Notes: generated from the letters alone by a model not told the origin. A stretch of 46,891 nt of DNA from Pseudomonadota bacterium (GCA_026390445.1 JAPLFX010000008.1:1-46891); one strand, 5' to 3'. Numbered from the stretch's first letter, positions 6,138 through 14,980 are shown. Numbers and translations are program-made.

Positions 6138-7514
6138 ATGAGCAGTATTTTCAAAAACAAACTATTTAAATACGCCGCTGCGTTGTGTATCCTACAGCAG
6201 GTGTTCGTCGGTTTGTCGACGTTCATCATTGGCTCTGCAGGTGCATCGCTCGCCGATCCGAAGCGAGTTCTCCTCCTCCTCGGAGCTTTTTTTGGCTCAA
6301 GCGCTACGGCCTACGTGGTCGGCACCTCCTATCAGTGGTTAGCAGCGCGTTTGGCCAATGACCTCTGGAAGAAGTATGCCCTTGGCTTACTGGACGAACT
6401 CGGCAGAGATATGGGCTATGCATCCCCGGCCAACAGAAATTTGACCAATACCTGGCTGACCGGCGAAGCTCAGTCTACGCTGGAGCACGCCGCAAACTTT
6501 AGCCTCGATTTCCTCTCAATCAGCTGCAATGTTGTGTTTACCCTGGTTGCCTTCCTGGCTATTTTGGGCCCACTGATCACCGCCGCGATCGTCGTCGCTT
6601 TGATTTCGTCGTTCTGCCTGTTGGTTGCGGCACGGCGGGCGATCAAAAGCGCCGGCAACGAGATCCAAGGATCGAAGCTGGCAGCGTTCATGTCCGTACA
6701 ATCCCTGTGGGATCAGATCTTCTTCGGAAATGGGATGACACGTGCCGTTCCGGTTCAAAAGAATGAAACCTTGATGCTGAGCTACTTCAAGCAGGCTGAG
6801 CGCTACCGTTTGCTTGAACAAGGCGTCTCATGCCTGCCCATATTCCTATCCATGGCGGTACTCTATGTTGCGGTCGCTCACCAGATTAACCATGGAGCGA
6901 TCGTACTCGCGGCGTTAGTCGCGGTCCTACCGCGTTCACTTCAGCTCTTTCAGAACGTGCATACGATGACGACCTACAGCAGTCAGTTTCTTTTGCTGAA
7001 AGCCAAGCTGTCTAACCTTAAAGCCTTCAGCAGCCGCTTAGATCGACGCCACATGGGCCAGCATGTACAAAAGGACAAGATTTCGATCCTAGAAGTGACT
7101 AGCGAGACAATCATCTCGATCGATGATCTATTGGCACAGGTCGCCGCCAAATCCTTGCAGAAGACCGGACGACTGCGTTTAACCGGCAGTAACGGAGCAG
7201 GTAAATCATCGTTCCTGCGCGACATCAAGGCGTTGATCCCGCAGGCAGTCCTCGTCGGCCCTGATATTCATCTCCTGCCAGTTGAGACTAAAGGATCGAC
7301 GGGTCAGATCCAAAAACAAACACTCATGGCCCTCATGAAGCTGGATGTCGAGGTATTGCTGGTCGATGAGTGGGATGCCAACCTCGATCAGGTCAATATG
7401 GACCATGTCGATCAACAGCTTCAATCCTTTGCAGAAAGTGCTCTAGTGATCGAGGTACGGCATAGCCGCCAGGCCCAGACCAGCGCACACCAAGCTAAGC
7501 TTTTAGCGCAGTGA
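6138..7514 (+). CDS. Cyclic-peptide-type ABC exporter with compact ATPase domain
   Basis: A 458-residue fusion of membrane and ATPase domains. About six hydrophobic segments are seen (near 10-36, 43-65, 125-146, 148-168, 232-252 and 256-275). The ATPase domain has Walker A GSNGAGKS (about 350-357), STGQIQKQ in place of LSGGQ, Walker B VEVLLVDEWDANLD (Asp 410, Glu 411) and EVRH as the switch histidine. STGQ plus DEW is typical of the SyrD/PvdE/YojI cyclic-peptide exporter family. Walker A and B are only about 60 residues apart, roughly half the usual distance, so the helical subdomain is much reduced. No C39 leader-peptidase domain is present. It probably exports the modified peptide encoded upstream. 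Confidence 0.8.
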   Translation: MSSIFKNKLFKYAAALCILQQVFVGLSTFIIGSAGASLADPKRVLLLLGAFFGSSATAYVVGTSYQWLAARLANDLWKKYALGLLDELGRDMGYASPANRNLTNTWLTGEAQSTLEHAANFSLDFLSISCNVVFTLVAFLAILGPLITAAIVVALISSFCLLVAARRAIKSAGNEIQGSKLAAFMSVQSLWDQIFFGNGMTRAVPVQKNETLMLSYFKQAERYRLLEQGVSCLPIFLSMAVLYVAVAHQINHGAIVLAALVAVLPRSLQLFQNVHTMTTYSSQFLLLKAKLSNLKAFSSRLDRRHMGQHVQKDKISILEVTSETIISIDDLLAQVAAKSLQKTGRLRLTGSNGAGKSSFLRDIKALIPQAVLVGPDIHLLPVETKGSTGQIQKQTLMALMKLDVEVLLVDEWDANLDQVNMDHVDQQLQSFAESALVIEVRHSRQAQTSAHQAKLLAQ

Positions 7515-7578
7515 TCAAGGTTCATCCCGAATCCAGGACTAGTGCGCAAAGCTCGAAGGGTCGCAGCTGGACTGATCA

Positions 7579-8295
7579 CTAACTATCAAATCCCACATTC
7601 GGCAAATCAAAGACCATCACTTCTGAGTCGTCCCTACCAACGACCTTGATCTCTGCCTCGTCCCACACAGCAACCCCATCACCGGTTTGCAGTTGCTGCC
7701 CCTGCACGCTGACGCCACCTGTGACGATCTGGATCCAAGCGCGGCGCTTGGGTCTCAGCGGAAAGTGAAGATGGTCGTTTGCCTTCAGCCGCGCAACATA
7801 CAAATCGACATCCTGGTTGATCGCCACGGAAGCGTCGCGACCTTCCTTTGAGATCACCAAAACCAGCCCACCCCGCGCCAGCTCCGCACTGAAGTCCTTT
7901 TGTCCATAGCTTGGCGCCAAGCCCCGCTGAGTCGGCTGAATCCAGATCTGAAAAAAATGCGTCACTTTGTCGGTCTCGTGGTTCATTTCGGCGTGAACGA
8001 TGCCGCTACCAGCACTCATCCTTTGCACTTCACCTGGGCGAATCACCGTCTCGTTACCCATCGAATCACGGTGAGCGAGGCCGCCATCCACGACATAGGA
8101 AATGATCTCCATGTCGCGATGAGGGTGGGCGCCAAAGCCAGAGCCGCCCTCGATGCGGTCCTCATTGATGACCCGGAGGGTGCCGAATCCCCTATGCTCA
8201 GCATCGTGATATTCGGCGAAGGAAAACGTGTGCCGAGATTTTAGCCAGCCATGGTCGGCAAGCCCGCGCTGGTTCGATGGTCGAATCTTCAACAT
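7579..8295 (-). CDS. yhhW: Pirin-family bicupin (YhhW-like)
   Basis: A 238-residue protein, the normal length for the family. The N-terminal cupin shows FGTLRVINED, then GFGAHPHRDMEIISYVVDG (metal-binding His residues) and GIVHAEMNHE, the pirin signature. Residues 115-238 form the second, degenerate cupin. YhhW members can show quercetin 2,3-dioxygenase activity; the physiological role is usually a redox or stress-linked one and is not certain. It lies just downstream of the DoxX-like gene on the same strand, and both are divergent from a LysR regulator. This is a common arrangement for LysR-controlled pirin genes. Confidence 0.92.
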   Translation of the reverse strand: MLKIRPSNQRGLADHGWLKSRHTFSFAEYHDAEHRGFGTLRVINEDRIEGGSGFGAHPHRDMEIISYVVDGGLAHRDSMGNETVIRPGEVQRMSAGSGIVHAEMNHETDKVTHFFQIWIQPTQRGLAPSYGQKDFSAELARGGLVLVISKEGRDASVAINQDVDLYVARLKANDHLHFPLRPKRRAWIQIVTGGVSVQGQQLQTGDGVAVWDEAEIKVVGRDDSEVMVFDLPNVGFDS

Positions 8296-8324
8296 AGGCG
8301 ACTCCTTTGGGCGTTCATCCGTGT

Positions 8325-8774
8325 TTATTTCGCGGCCAAAACCGTCCGATAGCTATCCCAGCGGGACCAAGCTGCGGCGAGGTGGAACACCAGCAGTGCT
8401 GCCGCAATAGGGGCTCCTGCAGGCGCTAAGACAATGTGAAAGAGCACAATGTTAACGGTGATCGGCGCCAGCACAATGAGTGCCAAGGGAACGAAGCGAT
8501 TGCTCAGCAAGGCCAGTGCCACCAGGAGCTCGGTCCCTTTGAGCAGCACTAAGAAGTACGGAGCGCTGAAGAGTCCTCCCATGAATGCCTGGGCGCCCGC
8601 TGGCAGCGGTGGCTGCGGCGCAAAGTTAAAGATCGCATTGGCCACGCCAAAGAGTAGCAGAGCCGCCAAGAGGTAGCGTGCCGCTGCGAATGCACGCACG
8701 CCCCATACTGATTGGCTGTGTACAGAGGATGATCCAACAGAGTTCATAGAGTTCAAGCTTTGGTTCGTCGTCAT
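8325..8774 (-). CDS. DoxX-like small integral membrane protein
   Basis: After a polar N-terminus there are about four hydrophobic helices: YLLAALLLFGVANAIF, FLVLLKGTELLVALALL, LIVLAPITVNIVLFHI and IAAALLVFHLAAAW. This is the length and topology of DoxX-family membrane proteins, whose function is mostly unknown (some take part in quinone or redox-stress complexes). The ATG at 8774 has GGGAGA seven bases upstream and is preferred over the ATG at 8789. It is probably co-transcribed with the pirin gene 29 bp downstream and controlled by the divergent LysR protein. Confidence 0.8.
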   Translation of the reverse strand: MTTNQSLNSMNSVGSSSVHSQSVWGVRAFAAARYLLAALLLFGVANAIFNFAPQPPLPAGAQAFMGGLFSAPYFLVLLKGTELLVALALLSNRFVPLALIVLAPITVNIVLFHIVLAPAGAPIAAALLVFHLAAAWSRWDSYRTVLAAK

Positions 8775-8842
8775 CGTCGTGTCTCCCATCTGAAGTTAGT
8801 GGTGTCCCTCACACGAACAACTATTCGGCAGATGTTCGATTA

Positions 8843-8874
8843 GACAATAGATGGGAAAATATGAAATGATTGTC
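8843..8874. promoter_or_regulatory. Candidate LysR-type operator in divergent intergenic region
   Basis: GACAAT (8843-8848) and ATTGTC (8869-8874) form an inverted pair separated by 20 bases, between the divergent DoxX-like and LysR genes. The spacing suits a dimer-of-dimers contact by a LysR regulator. The site would be partly inside the coding region if the LysR gene began at the TTG at 8870, which favours the ATG at 8903. Confidence 0.4.
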
Positions 8875-8902
8875 CATCATACTGAACAAAGGCACCCTAC
8901 CT

Positions 8903-9787
8903 ATGGAACTTAATGATATTACGGTATTTATTAAGGTTGTCCAGGCAGGCAGTTTCACTGAGGCAGCCCGAAGGCTAGGGGCGCCAAAGTCGACCGTGAG
9001 CTCAAAGGTATCGGGCCTTGAGCGAAGGCTGGGCGTTACCCTCCTTCAACGGACCACCCGCAAGTTGCACCTAACGGACGAGGGCAAGATCTTCTTTCAG
9101 TCCTGCGCCAGGGCGCTCGCTGAGATTGAATCAGCGGAAGCGGTGGCGGCAGGGGGCCAGAAGGTGCCTCAGGGCCGGGTGAGCATCACAGCGCCTAGCG
9201 GCTCGAGTCGGCTGCTTTCGCAGTTTTTGAAGGGCTTTTTCGCTAGATACCCCGGCGTCAGTGTCGACTTGCTCCTGACTAACCGTTACGTTGACTTGAT
9301 CGGCGAAGGAGTCGACGTTGCCATTCGAGCAGGAGTTCTCCAAGACTCATCTTTGGTGGCGAAAAAGGTCGCGACGACCAACTGGGCGCTCTTTGCCTCG
9401 CCGGGATACGTGGCAGGAGCTGGCGTGCCGCAACAACCAAAGGACCTTGCTAGCCACCAATGCATCGTATTCCCCAAGGCGAAGAGTCACGAGTGGGAGA
9501 TGGTCAATGGCAGACAGCGAGCGAGGATCAAGGTGGCAGGCTCTGTCACCGCTGATGATATCGGCGCGTTGAAAGAGTTGGCGATGGATGATCATGGGAT
9601 TGCCCTGATCCCAACCTTTGTCTGCCGCGAAGATGTAGCAGCAAAGAGGCTTGTTCCGATCCTTCCTGGCTGGTCTTCCGAATCATCGCCCATTTGCATT
9701 GTCTATCCAGGCCAAAAGTTCCAGCACCCCAAGGTTCGAGTGCTGGTGGACGAACTCGCGAAGGCGCTGACCTCTGCGTATCGATAG
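8903..9787 (+). CDS. LysR-family transcriptional regulator
   Basis: From ATG 8903 (MELNDITVF) the N-terminal 60 residues are a winged HTH of the LysR type (SFTEAARRLGAPKSTVSSKVSGLERRLGVTLLQRTTR, positions about 17-53). An effector-binding domain follows (VSITAPSGSSR, then VDVAIRAGVL, then GIALIPTFV). The length of about 294 residues is normal. It resembles the AaeR/DmlR-like subgroup that controls adjacent divergent genes. Here the divergent DoxX-like and pirin genes are the likely targets. The inducer is unknown. The convergent end of the DUF1552 gene is one base away. Confidence 0.9.
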   Translation: MELNDITVFIKVVQAGSFTEAARRLGAPKSTVSSKVSGLERRLGVTLLQRTTRKLHLTDEGKIFFQSCARALAEIESAEAVAAGGQKVPQGRVSITAPSGSSRLLSQFLKGFFARYPGVSVDLLLTNRYVDLIGEGVDVAIRAGVLQDSSLVAKKVATTNWALFASPGYVAGAGVPQQPKDLASHQCIVFPKAKSHEWEMVNGRQRARIKVAGSVTADDIGALKELAMDDHGIALIPTFVCREDVAAKRLVPILPGWSSESSPICIVYPGQKFQHPKVRVLVDELAKALTSAYR

Positions 9788-9788
9788 T

Positions 9789-11234
9789 TTACAACTTCAT
9801 AAGCTTCGAGCCGCCTTGGAAATTATCCATGCCCAAGCCAAGGATGTTGTTGAAGGTGTAGAACATGTCGGAGACGTCATAAGCTCCGAAGTCAAAGACC
9901 TGGCCAGGGGTTAAGAAGTTGCGACCTCCAGCTACCAAGGTCGGCGGGCTCTTCGTATTGGAGGCATTGTGCATACCATCCTTTACGCCAAAACCAGCGT
10001 GTATAATGGTGTTGTCCAAGACAGCACCACCATTGGCATCGCGAGCGGATTTAAGTTTGGTGATGAGGTCCACGACCACCGACAAATAAAAGCGGTCTCG
10101 CGTGATGCAACGCGGGATGCCATCTGGCGTGGAATGAGAATAGTCACCAGATTCAAAGTGGCCGAAGTGAGATAGCAGGTGATTATTCCAACCGGCGATG
10201 TCGGCGCCTTGGTAGACAAGGCTGGGCGGCGCCGCTGGGAGCGATCGTCCCCCGGTTTCGACATCCAACATCACGCTGATGGACCGAGTGATGTCGCAGG
10301 AGAACGCAATCGTAATCAGATCGTTGAACACCCGCATGCGCTCGAGATACAGACTACCGTTAGCCGCCGCGGCCGCGCTGTCAACCGCCGCGTCATTGGT
10401 CGGGGCAACGCAGGCGTTGCCCACCGGAGTAGGCGTCGACGGGCTAGTGCCAGGGCTAGTGCCGGGACTTGTGCCGGGGGTGCCTGGCGCCGCGCCGGCC
10501 ATCTTCATCTCAAGACTGCGTACCCCTGACATATAGTCATCCAGGCGCTGTTGATCGCTCTTGCCCAGCCGCGAACGCAACTGATTGAGGTCAACCAGCG
10601 CGCTATCTAAAATGGATTTCGCGACGGGACTCGTCGGCGAACCAGCCAGGGCTAAAGCCGCCGAAGGAGCGACCTGGCCGAGAAGTTGCCGATATAGATC
10701 GCCGGGATTCGAAATCCCGCGCACTTGGCGGCCATTCAGAAAGGAGATGGCGTTGTCGGCTTGGGCATCACCTTGATCGGCGGTATTGCCTTGCAGGACG
10801 ATGGCGGGTTTGCCAACCTTAGCGGCAATCATATGTTCAAAAGAAATATTTGGGTTCATGTTCGGAGAACAGGTTATAAACGCAACGGATGCGCCATTGT
10901 GCTGACCCGCCTGGTTCTGAAGGTTGTCTGAGGCGCGAGTGCTGATGTCGCGGTATATCGACAAATCCCCCATGACGGACCCGAACGGAGCTAGGACCGG
11001 AGACAGGGTACCAGCGGTGAGTGGCCCGACCGGGGGATACCAGGTGACCTGGTCGGTGCGATTGTAGGTGCCGTTAGGAAAGTAGAAGGAGATAAAGCGA
11101 CGAGGGTTGGTGGTATCGGCCAGGGCAAGTCCGCCGAGTCCGATATTCTCCAGCGCACTTTCAAACCATGGCAGCGTTAACAGCGTGCCAGCTCCTGATA
11201 CAAACAGTCTTCTCGTCAGCTTAAAGTTACTCAC
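9789..11234 (-). CDS. DUF1552 domain secreted protein
   Basis: A 481-residue protein with a Tat-like signal (TRRLFVSGAGTLLTLPWFES) followed by RRFISFYFPNGTYNR, the usual start of DUF1552. Other conserved pieces are SIYRDIS, GQHNGASVAFIT and DNTIIHAGFGVKDGMHN. A low-complexity linker of repeated PGTS units (about residues 245-265) splits the domain. The GTG start has GGAGG upstream and overlaps the stop of the DUF1592 gene (GTGA), so translation is probably coupled. The two families co-occur in planctomycetes, myxobacteria and related groups, as secreted proteins of unknown function, perhaps in extracellular polymer or redox processes. Confidence 0.88.
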   Translation of the reverse strand: MSNFKLTRRLFVSGAGTLLTLPWFESALENIGLGGLALADTTNPRRFISFYFPNGTYNRTDQVTWYPPVGPLTAGTLSPVLAPFGSVMGDLSIYRDISTRASDNLQNQAGQHNGASVAFITCSPNMNPNISFEHMIAAKVGKPAIVLQGNTADQGDAQADNAISFLNGRQVRGISNPGDLYRQLLGQVAPSAALALAGSPTSPVAKSILDSALVDLNQLRSRLGKSDQQRLDDYMSGVRSLEMKMAGAAPGTPGTSPGTSPGTSPSTPTPVGNACVAPTNDAAVDSAAAAANGSLYLERMRVFNDLITIAFSCDITRSISVMLDVETGGRSLPAAPPSLVYQGADIAGWNNHLLSHFGHFESGDYSHSTPDGIPRCITRDRFYLSVVVDLITKLKSARDANGGAVLDNTIIHAGFGVKDGMHNASNTKSPPTLVAGGRNFLTPGQVFDFGAYDVSDMFYTFNNILGLGMDNFQGGSKLMKL

Positions 11235-12961
11235 GGTGCCTCCCCATTCTGAAGACCGAATTGGCGGCTCAAAACCACCGCCTTGACCAAATCAGAAAAC
11301 CTGGATCCATCAGCCAATCCACTTGTTCCAGTCGATTTCGCCACGCACAGGTCATCCGTCGCGTTCGCCACTCGCGATAACGCCATTTCCATCATCTTAC
11401 GCGCGACACAGGTCTTTACCGTCTGGCTCGAAGCCAGGTACTTGATCATGTCAGCGGTGCCACTGATCGCGGTGCCGTCAGCTAGCGTCCCCGAAGCATC
11501 GATTGGCACATTGGCAATCGCCGCGTAAGTCGTGCGCCAACGTCCATAGGAGTCAAAGGACTCCATGCCGATCCCTAGCGGGTCGAGCACTCGGTGACAG
11601 GAGGCACAGGATGGATTGCTGCCATGCACGGCCAACACCTGCTTGGGTGTCGAATTGGGCGGTAGCGCTGCGGAATTGATCGCCGGGACGTTGGGTGGTG
11701 GTGGCGCCACGTCCGAGCAGGTCCAGTTGGATGCCAAGGCGTGGCCACGTTTGACCGGACGGGTCTCGCTGGTGGAGCCAGCCGATACAAGAAGAAAGGC
11801 CGCCTGCGATAGAACTCCGCGGCGTGGAGTGGCACTTAGGTCGACTTTGACGAAGGCTTTTGGGTCGGCACCTGGAAATGGCAGGCTGTAGAGGTCCGCA
11901 AGCTCTTTGTTGAGGAACGAATATGCGGCAGACGTCATGGTCAGGAGACTGGAGTTGCTGGACACGATGTCCTGAATCAGACGCTGGGTTTCCTGTGCCA
12001 TCGAGCCTTTAACGCTTTCGGGGAGGCTTGGCGTCACGATGTTGGACAGATTGTCGATACCCACCCAGTCGTTGATGATGTTGTTAGCGAGATGTGCTGC
12101 ACGGGGGCTAGCAAGCATACGATCGACCTGTGCACCAATATTTGCCGCATCCGCGAGCTTGCCGTCCGCGGCAGCACTGAATAGTTCGTTATCGGGCATC
12201 GACCCCCAAAGATAGTAAGAAAGGCGGCTGGCCAACTGAAACTGATCGAGTGCAAATGCCGCTCCTGCGGTCGTGGACTGGGGGGAAGTGACACTTACAA
12301 ACAAGAAATTTGGACTGATCATTAGGGCCTGAATGAGCGCCTTTAGTCCATCGTCGAAGGTACCGGCTCCGTTCATGATCGCTAGGAGACGCGATGATTC
12401 ATCACCGTCAGAACCAGCGGCAATCGGGCGACGCCATGCCCTTTGGCCTAGCGTGAGGACCACCTTTTGATAGCAGCTTTGAGGCACGGAGCTTTGACCG
12501 ATGGCGCAGCCAGCAATCTGAGCGTAGGCGCCACCCTGACCTTTGCTGCGCAGCAGTTCATCGGCAAGCGCTGTTGCAGCATTCCAATATTTGGTCACGG
12601 TCAAGTCGGTCATAGCAAAATTTCCCGTATCGGTAGCAAAGCCAGTGGTGCCCTTCGGGGCCGCCTCGAAGATCGCCAAGTCGCTCGCCTTGCTCGATGT
12701 AAACAGCAAGTCGGACGCGGTCCGGTTGTATTCCTCGGTGGACAATAGATGCAGGGCAGCATGTCCAGGTGAGTAGGATGCACCACAGGCCACGGCATTT
12801 TGGAATGCTGCGCTATTACCCGCGGGCACGGTCACCGCATTGGCGCCGTGGGGATCGGATTTTCTCGTGCTACGCCAGTCGAAATATCCGGACCCACAAT
12901 GGGCAAGTGAAAAGCCCAAAATGATCACATACAAAACCGATAATCTCGGAGTCTGAAGCAA
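11231..12961 (-). CDS. DUF1587/1592/1588/1585 lipoprotein, cytochrome-like
   Basis: From the TTG at 12961 (GAAAGG upstream) the product begins with a hydrophobic signal and lipobox FSLAHC-G, so it should be lipidated. A longer form from the TTG at 13054 would bury this signal. Modules in order are DUF1587 (LLSTEEYNRTASDLL), DUF1595/1592 (LASRLSYYLWGSMPDNELF), DUF1588 (RRGVLSQAAFLLVS..ETRPVKRG), a single haem-type motif CASCH followed by RVLDPLGIGMESFDSYGRWR, and DUF1585 at the C-terminus. The combination is known from planctomycetes and other secretors with unknown role; the CxxCH suggests electron transfer. It is translationally coupled to the DUF1552 gene. Confidence 0.87.
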   Translation of the reverse strand: MLQTPRLSVLYVIILGFSLAHCGSGYFDWRSTRKSDPHGANAVTVPAGNSAAFQNAVACGASYSPGHAALHLLSTEEYNRTASDLLFTSSKASDLAIFEAAPKGTTGFATDTGNFAMTDLTVTKYWNAATALADELLRSKGQGGAYAQIAGCAIGQSSVPQSCYQKVVLTLGQRAWRRPIAAGSDGDESSRLLAIMNGAGTFDDGLKALIQALMISPNFLFVSVTSPQSTTAGAAFALDQFQLASRLSYYLWGSMPDNELFSAAADGKLADAANIGAQVDRMLASPRAAHLANNIINDWVGIDNLSNIVTPSLPESVKGSMAQETQRLIQDIVSSNSSLLTMTSAAYSFLNKELADLYSLPFPGADPKAFVKVDLSATPRRGVLSQAAFLLVSAGSTSETRPVKRGHALASNWTCSDVAPPPPNVPAINSAALPPNSTPKQVLAVHGSNPSCASCHRVLDPLGIGMESFDSYGRWRTTYAAIANVPIDASGTLADGTAISGTADMIKYLASSQTVKTCVARKMMEMALSRVANATDDLCVAKSTGTSGLADGSRFSDLVKAVVLSRQFGLQNGEAP

Positions 12962-13244
12962 TGTGAGACCTTTCAATCGACAACTGACGTCAGCGCTCTT
13001 ATCGGCATAAAGCCACTGAAAGTTGAGACATATTTTTAGGTTAACTAAAGCCAATGATTAGCCTCAGCATTTTTGCGGCCACCGCAATCATGTGCAGCGG
13101 CTCACTTTTTGCTCACTTCCACAAAACTGAAAAATCTTTGGTCACCTGTGACGGGATGTCGCACAGTCTCATCTGAGGCCTAGTCCTCGCGTCGAAAAAA
13201 AGCCGCCAGAGCTTTGCTTTATCTAATTACTTTAATAGGTTACG

Positions 13245-13272
13245 AATTAATTTAGCGCTTACTAAATTAATT
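13245..13272. promoter_or_regulatory. 28-bp palindrome, candidate TetR operator
   Basis: AATTAATTTAG (13245-13255) and CTAAATTAATT (13262-13272) are perfect inverted copies around a 6-base spacer, 35 bp upstream of the hydroxylase start codon. The operon ends with a TetR-family gene, and such regulators bind palindromes of this length at their own promoters. I infer this is the regulator's operator. Confidence 0.6.
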
Positions 13273-13306
13273 TGTTAAACTACTTCTGATTACATAGGGG
13301 GCTGAT

Positions 13307-14272
13307 ATGGATGCTGTATTTACCACCATTGCCTACTCATCACCTGTTTTACTGACCTTGGCTGCCATCGAGATTTACTGGCTAAGGCGCCACGGACGCC
13401 CCTACCAGGCTCGTGACAGCCTGCTTTCGCTTGCGGACCTGGCGATTCGACGCGTGGTTTCCGCGGTGATCGGTGGCAGCGTGTTGATCACGGTTGCACG
13501 GTGGATTCCCTATCGCTGGATGGATCTCCCGCTACGCACCGAGAGTGGTTGGAACTGGCTGAACATGGGCATCCTGGTGTTGGCCGTTGAGTTTTTTTAT
13601 TACTGGTTCCATCGCTGGTCGCATGAGATCCGCTGGTTCTGGGCGACACATGCCGTCCATCATTCATCCAATACCATGTCGCTACTAACAGCGGAGCGCC
13701 TCGGCTGGACGCAAAGTCTTTCGGGCGCCGCGTTGACCTTCTTCCCCTTGGTGCTGCTTGGGTTTAAGGCGCAGGACGTCTCGATCGTATTGAGCCTCAA
13801 TCTACTCTATCAATTCTGGTTGCATACGGAAGTGATCGGCAACTTAGGATGGTTTGAATCCGTCTTCAACACGCCGTCGCATCACCGGGTACACCACGGT
13901 GCCAACCCACGGTATCTGGATGCCAACTACGGTGGCATATTAATCATCTGGGACCGCCTGTTCGGCACTTTCGTCGCCGAATCCAACGCTGAACCTGTGC
14001 GCTTTGGCCTAGTCAAGCCAGTCGTCAGCAATAATCCGATATACATTGCGCTGCACGAATGGATGAACCTTGCCAAGGATGTCTCCCGCCATTGGCGCAG
14101 TCCCAAACGTCTGCTAGGTTACCTGTTTGGCCCTCCCGGCTGGAGCCACGATGGTTCGCGCCTCACCTCGGCGCAGATGAAGCAAGGAGTTGCAGGTAAA
14201 AGCATACCCTATTCATCGTTCACTGGATCGATCAATCAACCCTACGACCAATGCACACAAAACGGACGATGA
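13307..14272 (+). CDS. Sterol desaturase/fatty acid hydroxylase-family membrane protein
   Basis: A 321-residue membrane protein with the histidine clusters of the di-iron hydroxylase superfamily: HRWSH (102-106), HAVHH (115-119), His 173 in WLHTE, and HHRVHH (192-197) followed by YLDANYGGILIIWDRLFGT. Hydrophobic stretches at about 8-25, 52-66, 85-101 and 140-170 anchor it. The family adds OH groups or double bonds to lipids or sterols; the substrate cannot be told. The TetR gene starts three bases after its stop, so the regulator probably responds to a lipid-like compound and controls this gene through the palindrome upstream. Confidence 0.88.
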   Translation: MDAVFTTIAYSSPVLLTLAAIEIYWLRRHGRPYQARDSLLSLADLAIRRVVSAVIGGSVLITVARWIPYRWMDLPLRTESGWNWLNMGILVLAVEFFYYWFHRWSHEIRWFWATHAVHHSSNTMSLLTAERLGWTQSLSGAALTFFPLVLLGFKAQDVSIVLSLNLLYQFWLHTEVIGNLGWFESVFNTPSHHRVHHGANPRYLDANYGGILIIWDRLFGTFVAESNAEPVRFGLVKPVVSNNPIYIALHEWMNLAKDVSRHWRSPKRLLGYLFGPPGWSHDGSRLTSAQMKQGVAGKSIPYSSFTGSINQPYDQCTQNGR

Positions 14273-14275
14273 ACG

Positions 14276-14944
14276 ATGAAGAGCAGCGTTGCCAAGCCAG
14301 TCCGCAACACACGCAAACTAGGCCGTCCTCGAAAGCAGGGTGGACCGGGAAGCCGGAGCTTGATTCTCGAGGCAGCGCTGGAGTTGTTTTCAAGTCAAGG
14401 CTACGAACCGACGTCGATCAAGCAGATCACCGACAAGCTTGGATTTTCCGATAGCGCATTATATGGGCACTTCGACAGTAAAGCAGATATTCGAACGGAA
14501 TTGTTTATGACTTTTGGGCCAGGTGCGCGACTCCTTGAGTGGTCCGCTTTGGATCTGTCGGGCGCCTTCGATCATCCCAAGGATTTTGTTAAAGACATTC
14601 TGCATCGACTAGTGGAGCGCTGGATGGATCCGCGGGAGCGGCAGTTCTTTCGCTTTATGCTCATGGAAAGCCTACGAACGGATCATGAGCCCATCCTGAA
14701 GTTTGGCGAGGTGCAGGCGGAAGTGCGCCAACAGCTGACGCAGATTGCGCAAAAACTCATGGACCGCGGCCTACTTCTCCGTCTGGATCCCATCTGGCTG
14801 GTAGGGCAATTTGTGGCTCCGATCATCAGTCTACGCTTGGACGTGGCGTTTGAAATCGAAGCACCGGTGACCCACGCCTTGGTGGCGCGGCTAGATCAGC
14901 ATGTGGAGCTATTTTTTGCCACGTTCGGCACAGCACGGACTTAG
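14276..14944 (+). CDS. TetR-family transcriptional repressor
   Basis: A 222-residue protein. After a basic N-terminus, residues about 23-70 give the TetR HTH (LILEAALELFSSQGYEPTSIKQITDKLGFSDSALYGHFDSKADI). The remainder is the helical ligand-binding domain. It follows the hydroxylase gene with a 3-base gap, probably in the same transcript, and probably represses it through the 28-bp palindrome at 13245-13272. The ligand is unknown. Confidence 0.9.
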   Translation: MKSSVAKPVRNTRKLGRPRKQGGPGSRSLILEAALELFSSQGYEPTSIKQITDKLGFSDSALYGHFDSKADIRTELFMTFGPGARLLEWSALDLSGAFDHPKDFVKDILHRLVERWMDPRERQFFRFMLMESLRTDHEPILKFGEVQAEVRQQLTQIAQKLMDRGLLLRLDPIWLVGQFVAPIISLRLDVAFEIEAPVTHALVARLDQHVELFFATFGTART

Positions 14945-14980
14945 GGCTTGCCCCAATGACCCTTACTCTGGCTGCAGCCT

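Noticed and set aside
8230-8300. tRNA-like GGTTCGATGGTCGAATC
   Set aside because: It lies inside the pirin gene and no cloverleaf can be built around it.
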